A stretch of DNA of 64,000 nucleotides, from contig OX439038.1 of assembly GCA_949317995.1 (NCBI GenBank), forward strand, positions 69,760,659 through 69,824,658, given 5' to 3'. The translations under genes were made by a program, and so were the position numbers. Under the pieces are notes generated by a model. It was not told the origin of the DNA and ran no database searches. It saw only the letters and a program-made list of their open reading frames with translations. This document shows positions 22,260 to 34,295 of the stretch, one piece after another. Numbering within the stretch: position 1 is the stretch's first letter; each line of letters opens with the position of its first letter. Source of the DNA: Acholoe squamosa. Taxonomy: Eukaryota > Annelida > Polychaeta > Phyllodocida > Polynoidae.

Positions 22260-25140
22260 ACGCTACCTAAGCATGATAAATTCTCTCTGTAAGGCCACTA
22301 AAAAACTGGTTTCTCATCACCTACCCCTGAAAAATATTACGAGGGCAATTATTTTGTTGTTTTTTTTACTCTGGGATATATTATGTGGAAATAAACCGCA
22401 TTAGGCGGTTTACTGTCTCGATAATATTTGAGACCAAAAATTTTGATTTTAGTACTTAAAAGTTTACCGATTATGAAAAATTGGAGTAATGCACTCAATC
22501 TCTTGTCCAATGTATTGCTGACATTGTTAGCTTTAATTTGATACCAAATATGCCCATGATTTGACATTTTTACCATGTATTTGACTAAAAATCTGTAAAA
22601 AAAAAAAAGAAAAAAAAATTTTAAGACAGAATTTTATGATGCGCGCTGAGATGAGAAACCATTATTTTTTTGAGTGGCCTAAGGAGAGTGTCAACATATA
22701 TTTCGGCGGACAGTGAACCTTGGACCTGCACAACTCTGAAGCAGCAAGTCCATTTGGGACCAACTTAGTTTTCACTAGGTGGGGTTGGGCCGTATTGTAC
22801 GATGGTGTAAGAGAAATCCATAATGGATAATAATGTGTGACCAGCAGTGCTGACAATGATGAGATATGTAAAGTAATTTAATAGAGAGGTGAAGAAAAAG
22901 GCAGTAAGGCAAGACAAAGTGATTAATGTTTATTGACAAACAAAATGAGTTGATGGCGTGTTCTACAGGAATTAAGGTATAAATTGTGATGTTCAGGTCC
23001 ATTATGAGATTTGAGAAAGAAGGCTTGATGGCTCCAGTCGAGAGATGAAGGAGATAAACTTCCAAAATCCCATCTGAAAATGAAAGAGATAATTAGTTTA
23101 GGACCAGTAGAACTGGAGGGATTAATGATGAATAATGGGAAGAAGAATATTAGATTAGGACATAACTAATTCACAAAGTTGGGTAATAAAAAGGGAAATA
23201 AATGAGATGGTGATGTCATGAGACAAATACATGTCTCTGCGCAGGCGCGCCGGGATAACAATAATACTCAAATAACATATTTGTAGAATTCAGAGTGGGA
23301 GACGGGGAGTTCGTTCAGAGGGAGCATGGAGACAGCATTAAAAGTTGGGCACTTATATCTAAGCTAACTGTTAACAGCTAGATACCATTAGATCACAACA
23401 GGGAGTAGCCTACACATGTTAAGGAAAGGAGCATTATAGTAGTGGAGATTCAACATGCACTTGTTAGTGGCAACATCCTCACTTTTCACAAGCTGGGTAG
23501 ATCTAGAAGTTACTCAAACATAAGCACTTGGAACTTATAGCAACACTGCCTGGGAATAATAGGGTTCCAACTTATGAACTTAATACAAAATGGAGATAGA
23601 AATTAATAGCAGTAATTAACATCCATGGACTCCAGGCCTGAGAAAGGGCCTCTCCCTCTCCATGCAGGGATCCTCCCTGTGTGGACTTAGGATCCACATT
23701 AGAGTTGGACTATCATAACAACAATTAAGACTCTCCATGTGAGTACACTGCATTGCTTAATTAGGAGTTGAATTGGGCCAAACCTGCCTGCTGCCTTGCC
23801 TACTGTATGATAATATGTGATCTTAGTAAGTGGGAGTTATCACTGATGAGACTTAATATGAAGAGGAGATAAAGGTTATTGTGTTACCATTGTATGAACT
23901 AGACGATATAACGGAGTGTTGATCATCGAAGAGTGCCGGAGTATTTGATGAACTATTGTACCCTTGTTGTGCTTGACGTGTTAGTAGCCGAGTATCTCTC
24001 ACTAGTTTTATTTGAGTAGGATCACTGCACAGCTTGATATGTGTACTGGGCTGAGGTAGTGGCACACTCTACCATTTATAACGAGCTAGCTCAAACCCCA
24101 AAATGCACTTTACTACATCTATATGCAGTGATTAGAAAGCAAGGTCAAAATAACACCAAATTAATAGAGTAAACACACAGTACAGTATCTCAGACTTGGG
24201 TAAAGGCTCAAGCTCATAGGTTTGCAACAAATAAAAGTGAAAAAATTGTAAAAAATAAATCTTTCTTTTTTAATAATTTCTCAATTGCAATGGAAAAAGA
24301 GGTCTTCAGGAACATGCACAAGAAATTTCATGATATAGCTATGATTCTTTTTTGGGGAATTATCATTGTGAAAATACCTTGTAAAATGATAGTTTTCAAC
24401 ATTGCCCCTAAAATTGGAATATTTTCAAATAGAAGGGCCTGTTGCTAGGCAACCATTAGGAAAAGAACAAAATGGATAGCTGCATTGGATTCCTTGGCAT
24501 CAATTTAGGGGGGGGGGTAGGTAACCTTAAAACTTTTATAGGATAATTATTACCAAAGCTAGGGCCTCACACATTTTAACTTCTCCTGTATTTCATATGG
24601 CCCCATATGACCTCATATGACCGACCCCATATGGCGTAACGGACGTGTAACGGACACTCTTAACATGGTCGTATTGTGACATTGAGATAAAAACATTGTA
24701 GATATGCAGAAAATGCACATTTTTTAATTCTAAAAGTGTCTATTTACATCTACAGAAAATTCCCAATCGTTTCGTGGCAATGTCAAATACCTCTCTATCT
24801 GATCTGTAGTTTTAAATGTTTTTCATAGAAAAAAAGTAACAGATGATGATTTTATTTGTATTTGTAAACAGTTTTTCCACAAAAGAAAATTATTATATAT
24901 AATGCACAGGCCCACTGTACATTTATGTAGGGGATGTTGGCATCCTGATGAAGGACACCCTAGCTGCTCCTGTTGGGAGCAATACAAAGCATGATGTATC
25001 TCAGATGAAGCTAAAGGTCGAATACCACTTGACGTTCTAGGGCCCGAACGTCTCTGCTGAGTTCTTCTATGGGGCGTGCTAAACTATAGCACACCATAAT
25101 TTCCTTTGCAAACGCAATCTTCATTAAGCTAATCTGGAGG
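22260..25140. other. non-coding, no gene seen
   Basis: AT-rich, with A-runs near 22600, a G-run near 24510 and a cluster of CATATG motifs near 24595-24635. No exon supported. Confidence 0.4.
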
Positions 25141-25572
25141 ATGTTTCACCACATAGCTATAGATATATACACATGCGGCTATAAGATACGGCCCTTATGT
25201 GGAAAAAAAATAAAATATCATTTAAAAAGGTGTTTCTGGTATCGCCCAAAAAGGCATTACACACATGTAGGGGAGTTTGATGTATTGCTTTTAAAATCTG
25301 CCTTAAAAGTAAGAAATCTATACCATCCTCTATTCTCATTATGTGGAAATGAAGGGGAAGATGTTGGCACACAATTTAATCCTTATATTTCTTGCGAAGC
25401 AGTGTACTATTATGGGAAAAAGGGTAGTAAAGTAACAAATGTTCCTGATAAGACGGTAGGATTAAGACCGGTTGAAGTATTGCAATATCTCGTGCATATT
25501 GCGAGAAGTCATGAGAGTTCATGCAAGCTGGCACCAAATGCCCATACCGTAGGTCTATGCTTTAGAGATTGA
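25141..25572 (+). CDS. unrecognised 143-codon ORF
   Basis: An uninterrupted ATG-to-stop frame in otherwise stop-rich DNA. The predicted protein is mixed, with basic N-terminal half (HLKRCFWYRPKRHY) and about seven cysteines, no signal peptide, no membrane segment and no motif I recognise. No splice signals or promoter could be assigned. It may be a chance ORF, a single exon or a transposon remnant. Confidence 0.2.
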   Translation: MFHHIAIDIYTCGYKIRPLCGKKIKYHLKRCFWYRPKRHYTHVGEFDVLLLKSALKVRNLYHPLFSLCGNEGEDVGTQFNPYISCEAVYYYGKKGSKVTNVPDKTVGLRPVEVLQYLVHIARSHESSCKLAPNAHTVGLCFRD

Positions 25573-26347
25573 AATTTGAACAGAATTGTTCACAAAAAGG
25601 CAGCGAGGTCAAGGTCGTATGCAATCTTGTCGAGAGCCGTAGATTAAATGTAATATCTGGAGGCCATTTCTTAACACACTATGACTGCTGTCCTTTAAAT
25701 CATAGTGAGAACCTAATAATTTGGCCATAACAGTACCATGCACTAGTAGTCCCTAATGTCTGCACCAGTACGACTGCCCTATTAAACCTTATGTAAATAG
25801 TGCATAGCTGCTAATCATAGTGAGCAGTCGTAATGAGTTCCTACGATAGCCTGGCTTATTCTTGGCATTTTTAAATTGCAGTGGCTGTGTGCAGTAGTAG
25901 TACATTGAGAAATGGCCTCCTGACCTCTCCCCCTCTCAAAAATCAGAGTGACAAGTGTACCTGGTCGATTCTCACGAAAAATGGAGCACAGGCTCACTAT
26001 ACCTTTCCCCATCCATGTACACTTAACAGGGGGTCTAACTGCTATATTGTTTATACATTCACATTGCTGCTAACATTATCATACTATGAGTACCCACTTT
26101 TGCCCATGTATAGTGATCTAATCTATGCCAATAACTGGGTAAAATGTGGATATTTCAAAGGTTTTCAACTAAAAAATTATAAGTAAAACACATTAGGTGA
26201 TTTATTTGGGGTACAATAAGGTCCATAATAACACTTTTCATATGAACTATTGTAGAATTGAAAAACAAAAATTTTGACACCATCAGAGTTCATTTTCAAT
26301 TATTTTCTTCTTATTGATGAGGAAAAATGTAGTTGTGAAACATTTGC
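25573..26347. other. non-coding, no gene seen
   Basis: Nothing beyond short ORFs without support. Confidence 0.4.
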
Positions 26348-27110
26348 ATCACCGTACGTAGGTACACTAGAATGAGTATAATGTCAAGAAGAAAATACTC
26401 TTGGGATATATAGATGTCTCAGTTTTTATGGCTCAATGGGGGGCAATATAATATTAATATAAAATATTTCTAACATGCATATGTCAATGACCTATAGGAC
26501 TGACAAGCATGTGGTGTACCCCTTAGCATCACCATACGTAGGTACATTAAATCATTGATTAAAGGAGATTAATAAATATTTAGTAAATTATTTCATAACA
26601 TGTTAATATATGTGGTCCAGGGAATATCCATGCAAAATATTGTCATAACTGGATGAATATATGTTACAACCTATTCGGAGAAATCATGGAAATATCACCA
26701 TACGTAGGTACATCACCATGCATAGGTCCATGATTGAAACCTATGCCATAGAATGATAGAAATAGCTAATGCTATCTATAAACTTGTTGATATACTTCAA
26801 TTGACTAAGGATGAATACTATGTACCAGTTACAATACCAGAAATCAATAAATTTGTGAAGATAATGACTGCAATGCATAGACATCACCGTACATAGGTAC
26901 ATCACCATACGTAGGTCCAGCTCCATAAATGGGTATAATTAATTGCAGCATAATCTATTCTTATCATAGATATAAATGATAAAGACCCCTAGCCAACATG
27001 TTGTTATGACTGTATGAACAAAATATATCAGTTTTCTTGCAAATAATTCTGTTTCATAGCAACCCATGTAATTTGTTCATATACAAGATTCATCACCGTA
27101 CGTAGGTCCA
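26348..27110. repeat. seven dispersed copies of a TACGTA-centred motif
   Basis: The motif CATCACCRTACGTAGGTMCA, or a one-base variant, occurs at about 26348, 26528, 26694, 26712, 26882, 26901 and 27091. The core ACC(R)TACGTAGGT is nearly palindromic. The copies fall into groups spaced about 165-190 bp apart, two groups being doublets with 18-19 bp spacing. The sequence between them is not obviously repeated. Confidence 0.7.
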
Positions 27111-27943
27111 CCAGTTTTCTTCCAAAAACTGTCATGAACTCTTTAATTTTCATAGTTAGTGTTCCCATTTTTTGTGAGTAATTAATATTATGTGCTGCCT
27201 TTCAGCCCACAAGAAATACAAAACATCTGAGCAGTTCAGATTTTTTTCTCCTCCTCGGCCATGTGCTCCATTTTCATGAGAATTTACCGTGGTGTACAGA
27301 GACTTACAAAAAATTCGCCATCATTATACTCATGACAGAGCGACTCCAGCAATGGCGAGTGAACAGGGAGACGATCGGTCCCGGGGCGGAAGACCGGCAT
27401 GGTGACGAAATGTTTACGGGAGGCGTAAGGGTAGCTCCTGGCCCGAGCGGTCATCCTGTCATCATGACGCCCCCACCCCCAGCATGGGAATAACCCAATA
27501 TCTGAGCCTCCCCCCAACTTTCAAATGGTTCTATTGCCACTGCCCCCGTCACCCCCCCTCCACCAACTTCTGACACATGGACATAAAATACCTATACATA
27601 CCTATTTTTCTTCCATATACAACATACATGGTACCCCCTTACCCCTCTGTATCTAAAGGCATGTATGCGGCCATTATAGTGATTTCTGATTTCCATATGT
27701 TGAGCAGAAAAAGGGAAATTTCCGTATGCACATATGGACCTCCATATATATGTGTCATTTTTACATACGGACATTTGAACAGAAACAGAAAGAGGGCTGT
27801 ATGTGACTTATGGGGGCCGTATGTGACATATGATAGCCATATGTTATGTGGTGAAACACCCTCCTGAGAATCGATAATTATAGGCTATGTTGAATAATCA
27901 GTGCATTTTGTAGGCTCAACTAGCAACTTCTCTATAATTTCAG
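27111..27943. other. upstream region of the CARD-NACHT gene
   Basis: Contains CATATG/CCGTATG-type motifs repeated near 27690-27850 and a GC-rich stretch near 27350-27480. A splice acceptor (TAATTTCAG) at 27943 implies an untranslated first exon somewhere upstream, which I could not place. Confidence 0.4.
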
Positions 27944-27945
27944 AT

Positions 27946-30900
27946 ATGTCTATAGGAGGGATGCCACTGCCTCCTTGGAGCAAAGAAAATGCTGAGGAGA
28001 GCGGTCTATTCTGCCAAAGTGAATTCGTCCATTTGATTACCCGAAAGAGGGTTTTCCTGTCAGAGAATCTGCAGTCGGAGGACATATGGCCCCATCTCAG
28101 AGAACTGGAGGTGCTTACTAAAAATGGCGAACAACGGCTCAAGGTGAGGAAATCCGATCATAAAGTATAACAAATGGTGTAAATACGAACGGTTTACTCT
28201 GCTAGATTGCCACTAACAAATATGTGTGGACTCATGAACCTCTAGATCTAGCACTAGTTTGCTGGGGTTTCTTGAACAGATGCTCAAGGATAATACACAA
28301 TTAGCACATTTCTGGATATGTGATAGAATTGGTGGGCATTGCCGAATTCAATATGTTGCTTTCAAAAAAGCATTTCACAGTAGGCCTATAATTATGTTCA
28401 ACATCTGACTATGTGGCAATAGACATCATCCTCAATCTACAAAGGCTCCCAAATGACTTAAGGATCATGTACATGTGAAAAGGGGCGGGGCGAGCTATGG
28501 GTAGCCTATCAAGAACTGACGCAATGAAATACAAGTGCTCCCATGTGCATTACCCAATGCACTATATGTACAAAATCGTCTACATAGCCAACTAAAACCC
28601 TAATTGCTGGCCACAGCAAGCGACCGCCCCCTCCCTCCCCCACTAATACCTTTTTTCCATTGCAATATACTCCTGAAGATTACCGTGATTATCTTTTTGT
28701 CTTCAGCACAACAAGGCTAACCCTGACATGGTCTTAGCACTACTAGATCACATTGAGAGCGGACCACGATGGCAATACCATGCCCTAATGAGGGCCATGG
28801 CCCTCACAGGGCAAGAACACCTCATTCCACAAGGTGGCCTAAAACCAGAAGTCTATTCACAAGATACATCAGAAGGCTCCTCTTTTGGGTACAAAGATGG
28901 GGGTCATCCTAAGGCTCTACCAAAGAAGTTGTGTAAAGGTAAGGTTAAATCTATATTGCAGTTGGCCTCAGCAAGGCTAGGGCAAAACATGTGTCGGCAT
29001 CATCAGACGTAGAGAAAACAGGTTTATGATATAGAATTTTCTGAGAAAAGAATCGTGATTATCATTTCGATTGCATGCCTTCAGTATTAAGGCCCTACAT
29101 ATGTGCCATGAAGAAAAGGAACTGATTTGATTGGAATTTAGGAAATGTACACTGTAAAAATGGTGTTTAGATCCTAAACACAATTCTAAATATATTCTTG
29201 CAACGTTTTTGTAATCACATTGATTTCCTAAACATGTTTAGCCAAACAATGTGCTTAGCTGAAGTGTTTAGAAATCTAGGTGTTTAGGTTTAAAATTTGT
29301 GTTTAGATATTGATGAAATTTTGTGTTTAGATATTTATAAATTTTTGTGTTTAGATGTCTAGGTGATTTGGTGGGAAGTAAGGGTTTGCAGACATGTATC
29401 CATTAAAAAAAATAAAGGAATATTTTTTGTTTGTTTTCTCATTTACTGGAGGACATCAGCAGGTATTTACTCGACAAACTCTCCCAAGATGTCAGCCACA
29501 GCTATATGCACTTATATGTACATACTGCATTAGAACGAGAGATTTGAGAAAGTACAACAGCTTGGTTACTTACTTACGAATTTTATCTCACCTCGTGCCT
29601 TCCTTGCAGCCGACACTCAAGGGTGAGAGGTCCCGCGGGTTGTATCCACACCGAAGTGAGATTACCCTTGTGGCGTTGCATGCCCAGACCCTAGTCTAAT
29701 GGGGAGAGGGGATGATGGTGACCGCATCTATGGGAAGGTAGAAATCACGCCCCTACACATTTACCGAGGCAATGGTTCTTTAACATCTGTCACTTCATAG
29801 GCATAGTGAGAGATGGACAGGCCTGTTTCAAGTCATTTGTCTGCCATGACCGCCGAGAGACTTTCCAGCACAGCCTAGCCAGAGCAGGGAGGAACTCAAC
29901 CGACACCTTACGGCGACGTTTGGAACCACCACTATGCCCTGGCCCGGCCGGGAATCGAACCCACAACCTTACGGCCTGTGAGCGGACGCGCTACCGACTG
30001 CGCCACGCCTCCCGACTACAACAGCTTGGTGGGAAGGACATTGCTTTACCCTTTACAAAATAACATGAAATAGGTGTCAGTCATGGAGCTCATTGATCAT
30101 TTTATGGTAATGATGGTGATGTAAGTTAAATTTAGTCAGTTTTCTATTGCTGTTTCTATTTTCATGACATTCAATGAAATTACACTAGGATACACAAGGG
30201 GTTTTGGGATATTTGTCACAACATTTGATTATAACTGTGTGCAGATAGTCCTTTCAGAAGTAATGCTGCCACCTGATGTGGATTTGACATCCAAGTATCT
30301 AAACATATTGATGTTTAAATCTAAACACCTAGTATTCAAGTGTTTAAACTCTAAACATCTAAACATGTTTAGCAAAAATGTTTATGTATTTAGACTAAAA
30401 GTATTCTTTTCCTAAATGTGTAGTTGATGAGACACCTACCTGACGTATATATTTAAATTTTAACCATGTTTCGGGCTTCCCTAGCCCACTTAAAAGGGTC
30501 TATTTCTCCTCTTTCCTATCCCCTCGGATGTGTGTGGTGCACATATGCACAGGCACTGACACATTCCTCTGTGAAATTGTGTAATGTAGTTCTTGCCATG
30601 AATATGACCTTAGCTGTCAAAATGGCATTAAACATCTATTACTCACTCACTTTAAACATGTTTAGACCTAAACATTTTTAAAATCTAAACACCATTTTTG
30701 CAATGTAGTGTACCCTATACATGTTTAGGTCTAGACTTGCATGATGCAAGTCTTTAGTTAAATACTACTCGACCAATATATTTCTGTATGGTTTGTTAGT
30801 TACTGTTTTCTTTTCTTATTTCAGTTATACTAAAACATTGTGAATCCCTCCAAAAATCTCTGATGCAGCGACATGTGTTTGACTTTGACGGTGACTCCGG

Positions 30901-33900
30901 TGATGACACCATTGACATCTTACCATGTTTCATCACTGTTGTACCTACAATGAAGGGCAAGCACCAGTAAGTTTCATAGTAGTTGAGGACTGGGCTTTTC
31001 ATAATTCTAGATAGTTACCCTAGGATTCATCTTCAGTGAAGTACATTAGATTTATAAATATAAATGCTCTTATTCTCCTTTGAACAGTGCAAAGGACTTG
31101 CTTCAGTATCAGTCTTCTTCATCTCTGTCCATAGATGTGGCCATGTAAAGGGGTAACTGAAGTATTGGAGAAGCTTCTCAATGTCGGTTTAAGCAAAAAA
31201 AAAAAGCTTTAAAGCATTCTCACTATCTATACTCAAAGAGATAAATAAGGCATTTGAATCTGTTTCATTTGCATGACTTAGAAATGTATCCTTAACTTAC
31301 TCAATGATTCTTGGTACCTTTTTTTTCAGAAGGACATTCACCATACCAGGAAAAGACATCCTTGGACACATCAATGGTAAAAAGCCTCAAGTTCTCCGAC
31401 TCTTTGCACAGCCCGGTGAAGGCAAAACAAGTCTCCTGATGCACAGGGCCTACCGATGGAGTGTTGATTTCCCCAATCAGATTAGCAACAACCTCCCAAC
31501 ACCATGGACAACTATTGTCTTTATCAAAGCACGCAATATCAAAATTACTGTGGAAGAGGCAATTTGCGAGTCATTAGGTTGTCAAGAATCTGAAGTCGAC
31601 ATGATGATGCAGCACATCATGGAAGGAGATGGAGTCGCCATTTTCCTTGATTCTCTCGATGAGATTCGGGATGACAAAGTCATGGAAAATGTAAAACGCT
31701 TTGTACATCAACGAAAGATCAAGGGTGGTCCAACAATCCTGATATCTGCTCGTACCGACATTTGCCCAATTGATGCCCAGGACATTGATAGGTTCCTGAC
31801 ACTGCAGGGCTTCACAGAAGACCAGGGTTTGGAGTATGTCGAGCGCTACACAGAAATGTGTGACTTGCCTGAGAAGCATGAGGTCCTTAGTTATGTAAAA
31901 CAACACCAGGAGAAACTTAAGCCAGTGCTCACAAATCCACTCCGCTTATATATATTTTGTGCACTTGCAGTTAGAGGAGAACTAGATCTCAGTTATGCTG
32001 AAGAGTCGGACATTTACAAACTCTTCAGCCCTGTCGAGAGATACCTACTCAGGCGGTCTGGCCATGAAGTCACAGAGAAACAGTCTCAAAACTTTTACAG
32101 AATGTGTATATATGGGCTGCTCACTAACTTGAGAGAGTTCACAGAGGATCTACTGCAACATTTTGACATCGCAGAGGCTTATCATGTATTCTTGGAAAAA
32201 ACGTGTAGAAGAGGTCGCGATGGTGCTCTCGTGGCATACTTCTCGTTCAGCCACGAGATGGTTTATGAGTACTTCGCGAGTCGCTACATACACATCCTAT
32301 CCCCAGAACACAGGAAGGCATTTGTCCTATCCATCTGCTGCAATAGAAAGTTGCGGAATGTACAGAAAATTGTTTTAGAGCTCCTACTACATGAATGGTG
32401 TGACCAGAAAGACCTGATACAGCTTATGATCCGCAGTATTCTCATCATTCAATTTGACCATCAAAAGCCAACATTGGATAGAAAACTCTACAGACTGATG
32501 CACCTCCACCACAAGGTGAAGCTAGACCTGTCACTGGAGGACTGGTTATATTCCAATCAAGGCTACATGGATGTAGGGAATACCTCAGCCATTTGCAAAG
32601 AGATTGACAACGCCTTTGACAAAGATGCCAAAACACTGAGACATGCAAGTTGGCTTGGTGACTTGAACTGGGATAAGACCAACACTGTGAGATATGTATT
32701 AGGGTACCTTGATGCCTGTTCAGCTGAGCAGAAAGAGTTGCTTTACCAAAACACCATATTCCGTTTACTACCATACAGCAGGGTGCTTCAAGAAAGACCA
32801 AAAAAGGAAAAGGAAAAGTTAGTAATTTTATTTTCTTATAATAGTTAATTTCATTTTGGACATGAACAGAAGACTATCTTATTGCACTTCTGTATGTGGT
32901 AGCTTTGCCTCACATATGATTTTGCGATTCAATATCTAATGTAGAAATCCTATATGGATCTGTATTAATGCAAAAGAAAATGTTCCACAACAAATAAAGA
33001 AATAAGTAATCAATCAACCGATCATCGTCTTGAGCAAAATTATCAAAACTATTACATGTGATGTGCCATCGCAATGACATTTTTGAGAGTATACCAGTGA
33101 GTGAGTAATAGATGTTTAATGCCATTTCGACAGCTAAGGTCATATTCATGGCGAGAACGACATTACACAATTTCACAGAAGAATGTGTCAGTGCCTGCGC
33201 ATATGTGCACCATACACATCCTGAGGGGATAGGAAAGATGAGAAGTAGACCCTTTTAAGTGGGCTAGGGAGGCCCGATGAGAGTATACCATGACACATGG
33301 TTAAGTTTGATTTATGTACCCCTTTTATATCAAACATTGCAGGTACTTCACATCAGCCAGCACAAGGTGGGGCCACATCAGGTATGATGGTGTGCAGTCT
33401 ACAGAGGTACATACCTGGTGCCCTGAGGAAGCAGCAAATGTCCTAAGTCAGTACATACAGCAAAGGCGCTGGTTCAGACAGAAGAGAGTATATCTAGAAA
33501 TACCCAGTCAAACATACACTAAACAATGGGGGCAGCCTCCCAAAGAAGTCTGGTCGCAAGACAGATGTGACCGGCTATTTCAAACACTCGAAGAAGTGCG
33601 GGTGAATTCATTGCGAATACGGTTGAGTGAAGGAGCACTTTTGTCAGGGATGTTATCATGGCTTGCAGAACATGGAAACCACCTGCAGCACCTCACCAGG
33701 ATATTTTTTGCATTTGGCCGAGTAGAGCTCAATGATTTGGTCACAAACCTGTCAAGGTGTGTTGAGGAGGGACTGGCTGTGCAGATATACAGGGCTACAG
33801 TTATTGTACCTACTGATGTGGATGAGGCCATACTGAGGAGGCAAAGAGACAGACTACATAGATTCCGAAATAATCGAACCAAGGCTGCAAACAGAAGGAT

Positions 33901-33988
33901 GCCAGACAAGAAATGGCAGTCATGGTGTAAGGTGATGGGATCATTGGGGTGGGCAACAGAAACAGGGGAGTTTGTGTGGTCAGTCTGA
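27946..33988 (+). CDS. CARD-NACHT (NLR-like) receptor, five exons, 901 codons
   Basis: Exons inferred from AG/GT signals: 27946-28143, 28707-28938, 30825-30966, 31330-32817 and 33343-33988. The phases (0, 1, 2, 2) match at every junction and the sum, 2706 nt, is exactly 902 codons with the stop. Exons 1-2 give a CARD-like domain, roughly residues 18-110 (ILTxxE-type turn VLTKNGEQR, helix LLDHIESGP, GQEHL end). Exon 4 carries a NACHT NTPase: Walker A QPGEGKTS near 218-225, Walker B FLDSLDE near 296-302, sensor ISARTD near 329-334, and FSHEMVYEYFA near 497-507. No leucine-rich repeats are visible; the C-terminus is unassigned. Proteins of this design are cytosolic and oligomerise through the NACHT domain so that the CARD can recruit CARD partners, in innate immunity or apoptosis. 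The start follows the acceptor by two bases, so a 5' UTR exon is likely. The introns carry SINEs and a TIR element. It looks intact. What ligand it senses is unknown. Confidence 0.85.
29567..30016 (-). mobile_element. 450-bp tRNA-derived SINE with 14-bp TSD
   Basis: Perfect direct repeats tacaacagcttggt at 29553-29566 and 30017-30030 flank the insert. On the minus strand it opens with a tRNA-like head containing A box TGGCGCAGTCGG and B box GGTTCGATTCC, continues into a long body of about 370 bp, and ends in (GTAA)n. All hallmarks of a full-length SINE moved by a LINE are present. The head is not a working tRNA gene because it has no proper acceptor end or terminator. Confidence 0.85.
30472..30650 (+). 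mobile_element. SINE family A, copy 2, with TSD
   Basis: Begins CGGGCTTCCCTAGCCCAC and ends with ATTACTCACTCAC. The flanks tttaaccatgttt (30459-30471) and tttaaacatgttt (30651-30663) form a 13-bp duplication with one mismatch. It lies inside the TIR element of intron 2. Confidence 0.75.
31330..32817 (+). CDS. NACHT exon of the CARD-NACHT gene
   Basis: A single 1488-nt exon holds the whole nucleotide-binding module. The acceptor TTTTTTTTCAG directly precedes it and GTTAGT follows. An extension through LTNPLRL and the conserved FSHEMVYEYF segment indicates the winged-helix/superhelical part of the NACHT region. Both catalytic Walker motifs are complete, including the GKT lysine and the acidic DE pair, so NTP binding is plausible. 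Confidence 0.85.
33097..33277 (-). mobile_element. SINE family A, copy 3, with TSD
   Basis: The flanks tgagagtatacca at 33084-33096 and 33278-33290 are a perfect 13-bp duplication. The minus strand starts CGGGCCTCCCTAGCCCAC and ends (ACTC)n. It sits in intron 4 of the CARD-NACHT gene. Confidence 0.8.
33343..33988 (+). CDS. C-terminal exon of the CARD-NACHT gene, unassigned domain
   Basis: This 215-codon terminal exon follows acceptor ACATTGCAG. It contains an acidic/Trp-rich first half and a segment VNSLRIRLSEGALL...HLTRIFFAFGRVEL that looks loosely like two degenerate leucine-rich units, then an Arg-rich tail ending at TGA. It does not show the repeating xLxxLxLxxN pattern of a true LRR domain. 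This is where ligand sensing would normally be expected, so the lack of a known domain is notable. Confidence 0.65.
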
Positions 33989-34295
33989 AAGTAGGGCTTA
34001 CACATAAAAAGACTGAAAACAGAGGGGGAGAGAGAGACAGACAGAGAGAGAGGGGACAGACAGACATAAAGAGAATAGCGGTTCAGCAACAAAGCCTCTG
34101 CTGTACATGTGAATGTGATTTTGTAAAGGCACAAGATCGGTTGCTATGCATTCATGTTGACACCTTCAGAGTAATCTAAAGGGAATTGTATGAGACACAC
34201 AGATACATGGCTGAGTGGAATGCAACCAGCACCACCGAGGGGACATTTGCAGCACAAATTTGGTAACCCTGCCACAGTGGCCAGATCCAAGATAT

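Larger units (their letters stand above)
29148..30712. mobile_element. TIR element in intron 2, carrying two nested SINEs
   Basis: Both ends read inward as TACACT..TGYAAAAATGGTGTTTAGAT; the right end has a few extra bases after CACT. TA at each outer edge fits a TA target duplication. Many copies of TGTTTAGAT in both orientations lie just inside the ends, as subterminal repeats. Without the nested SINEs (29567-30016 and 30472-30650) the body is about 0.9 kb and encodes no transposase, so it is non-autonomous. Confidence 0.6.

Noticed and set aside
29945-30016. tRNA gene on the minus strand
   Set aside because: A and B boxes are present but the acceptor ends do not pair properly and it is continuous with a SINE body and flanked by target duplications.
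33580-34134. 184-codon minus-strand ORF
   Set aside because: Antisense of the last CARD-NACHT exon plus a GA-rich repeat (Leu/Ser/Phe/Val runs); no splice signals.
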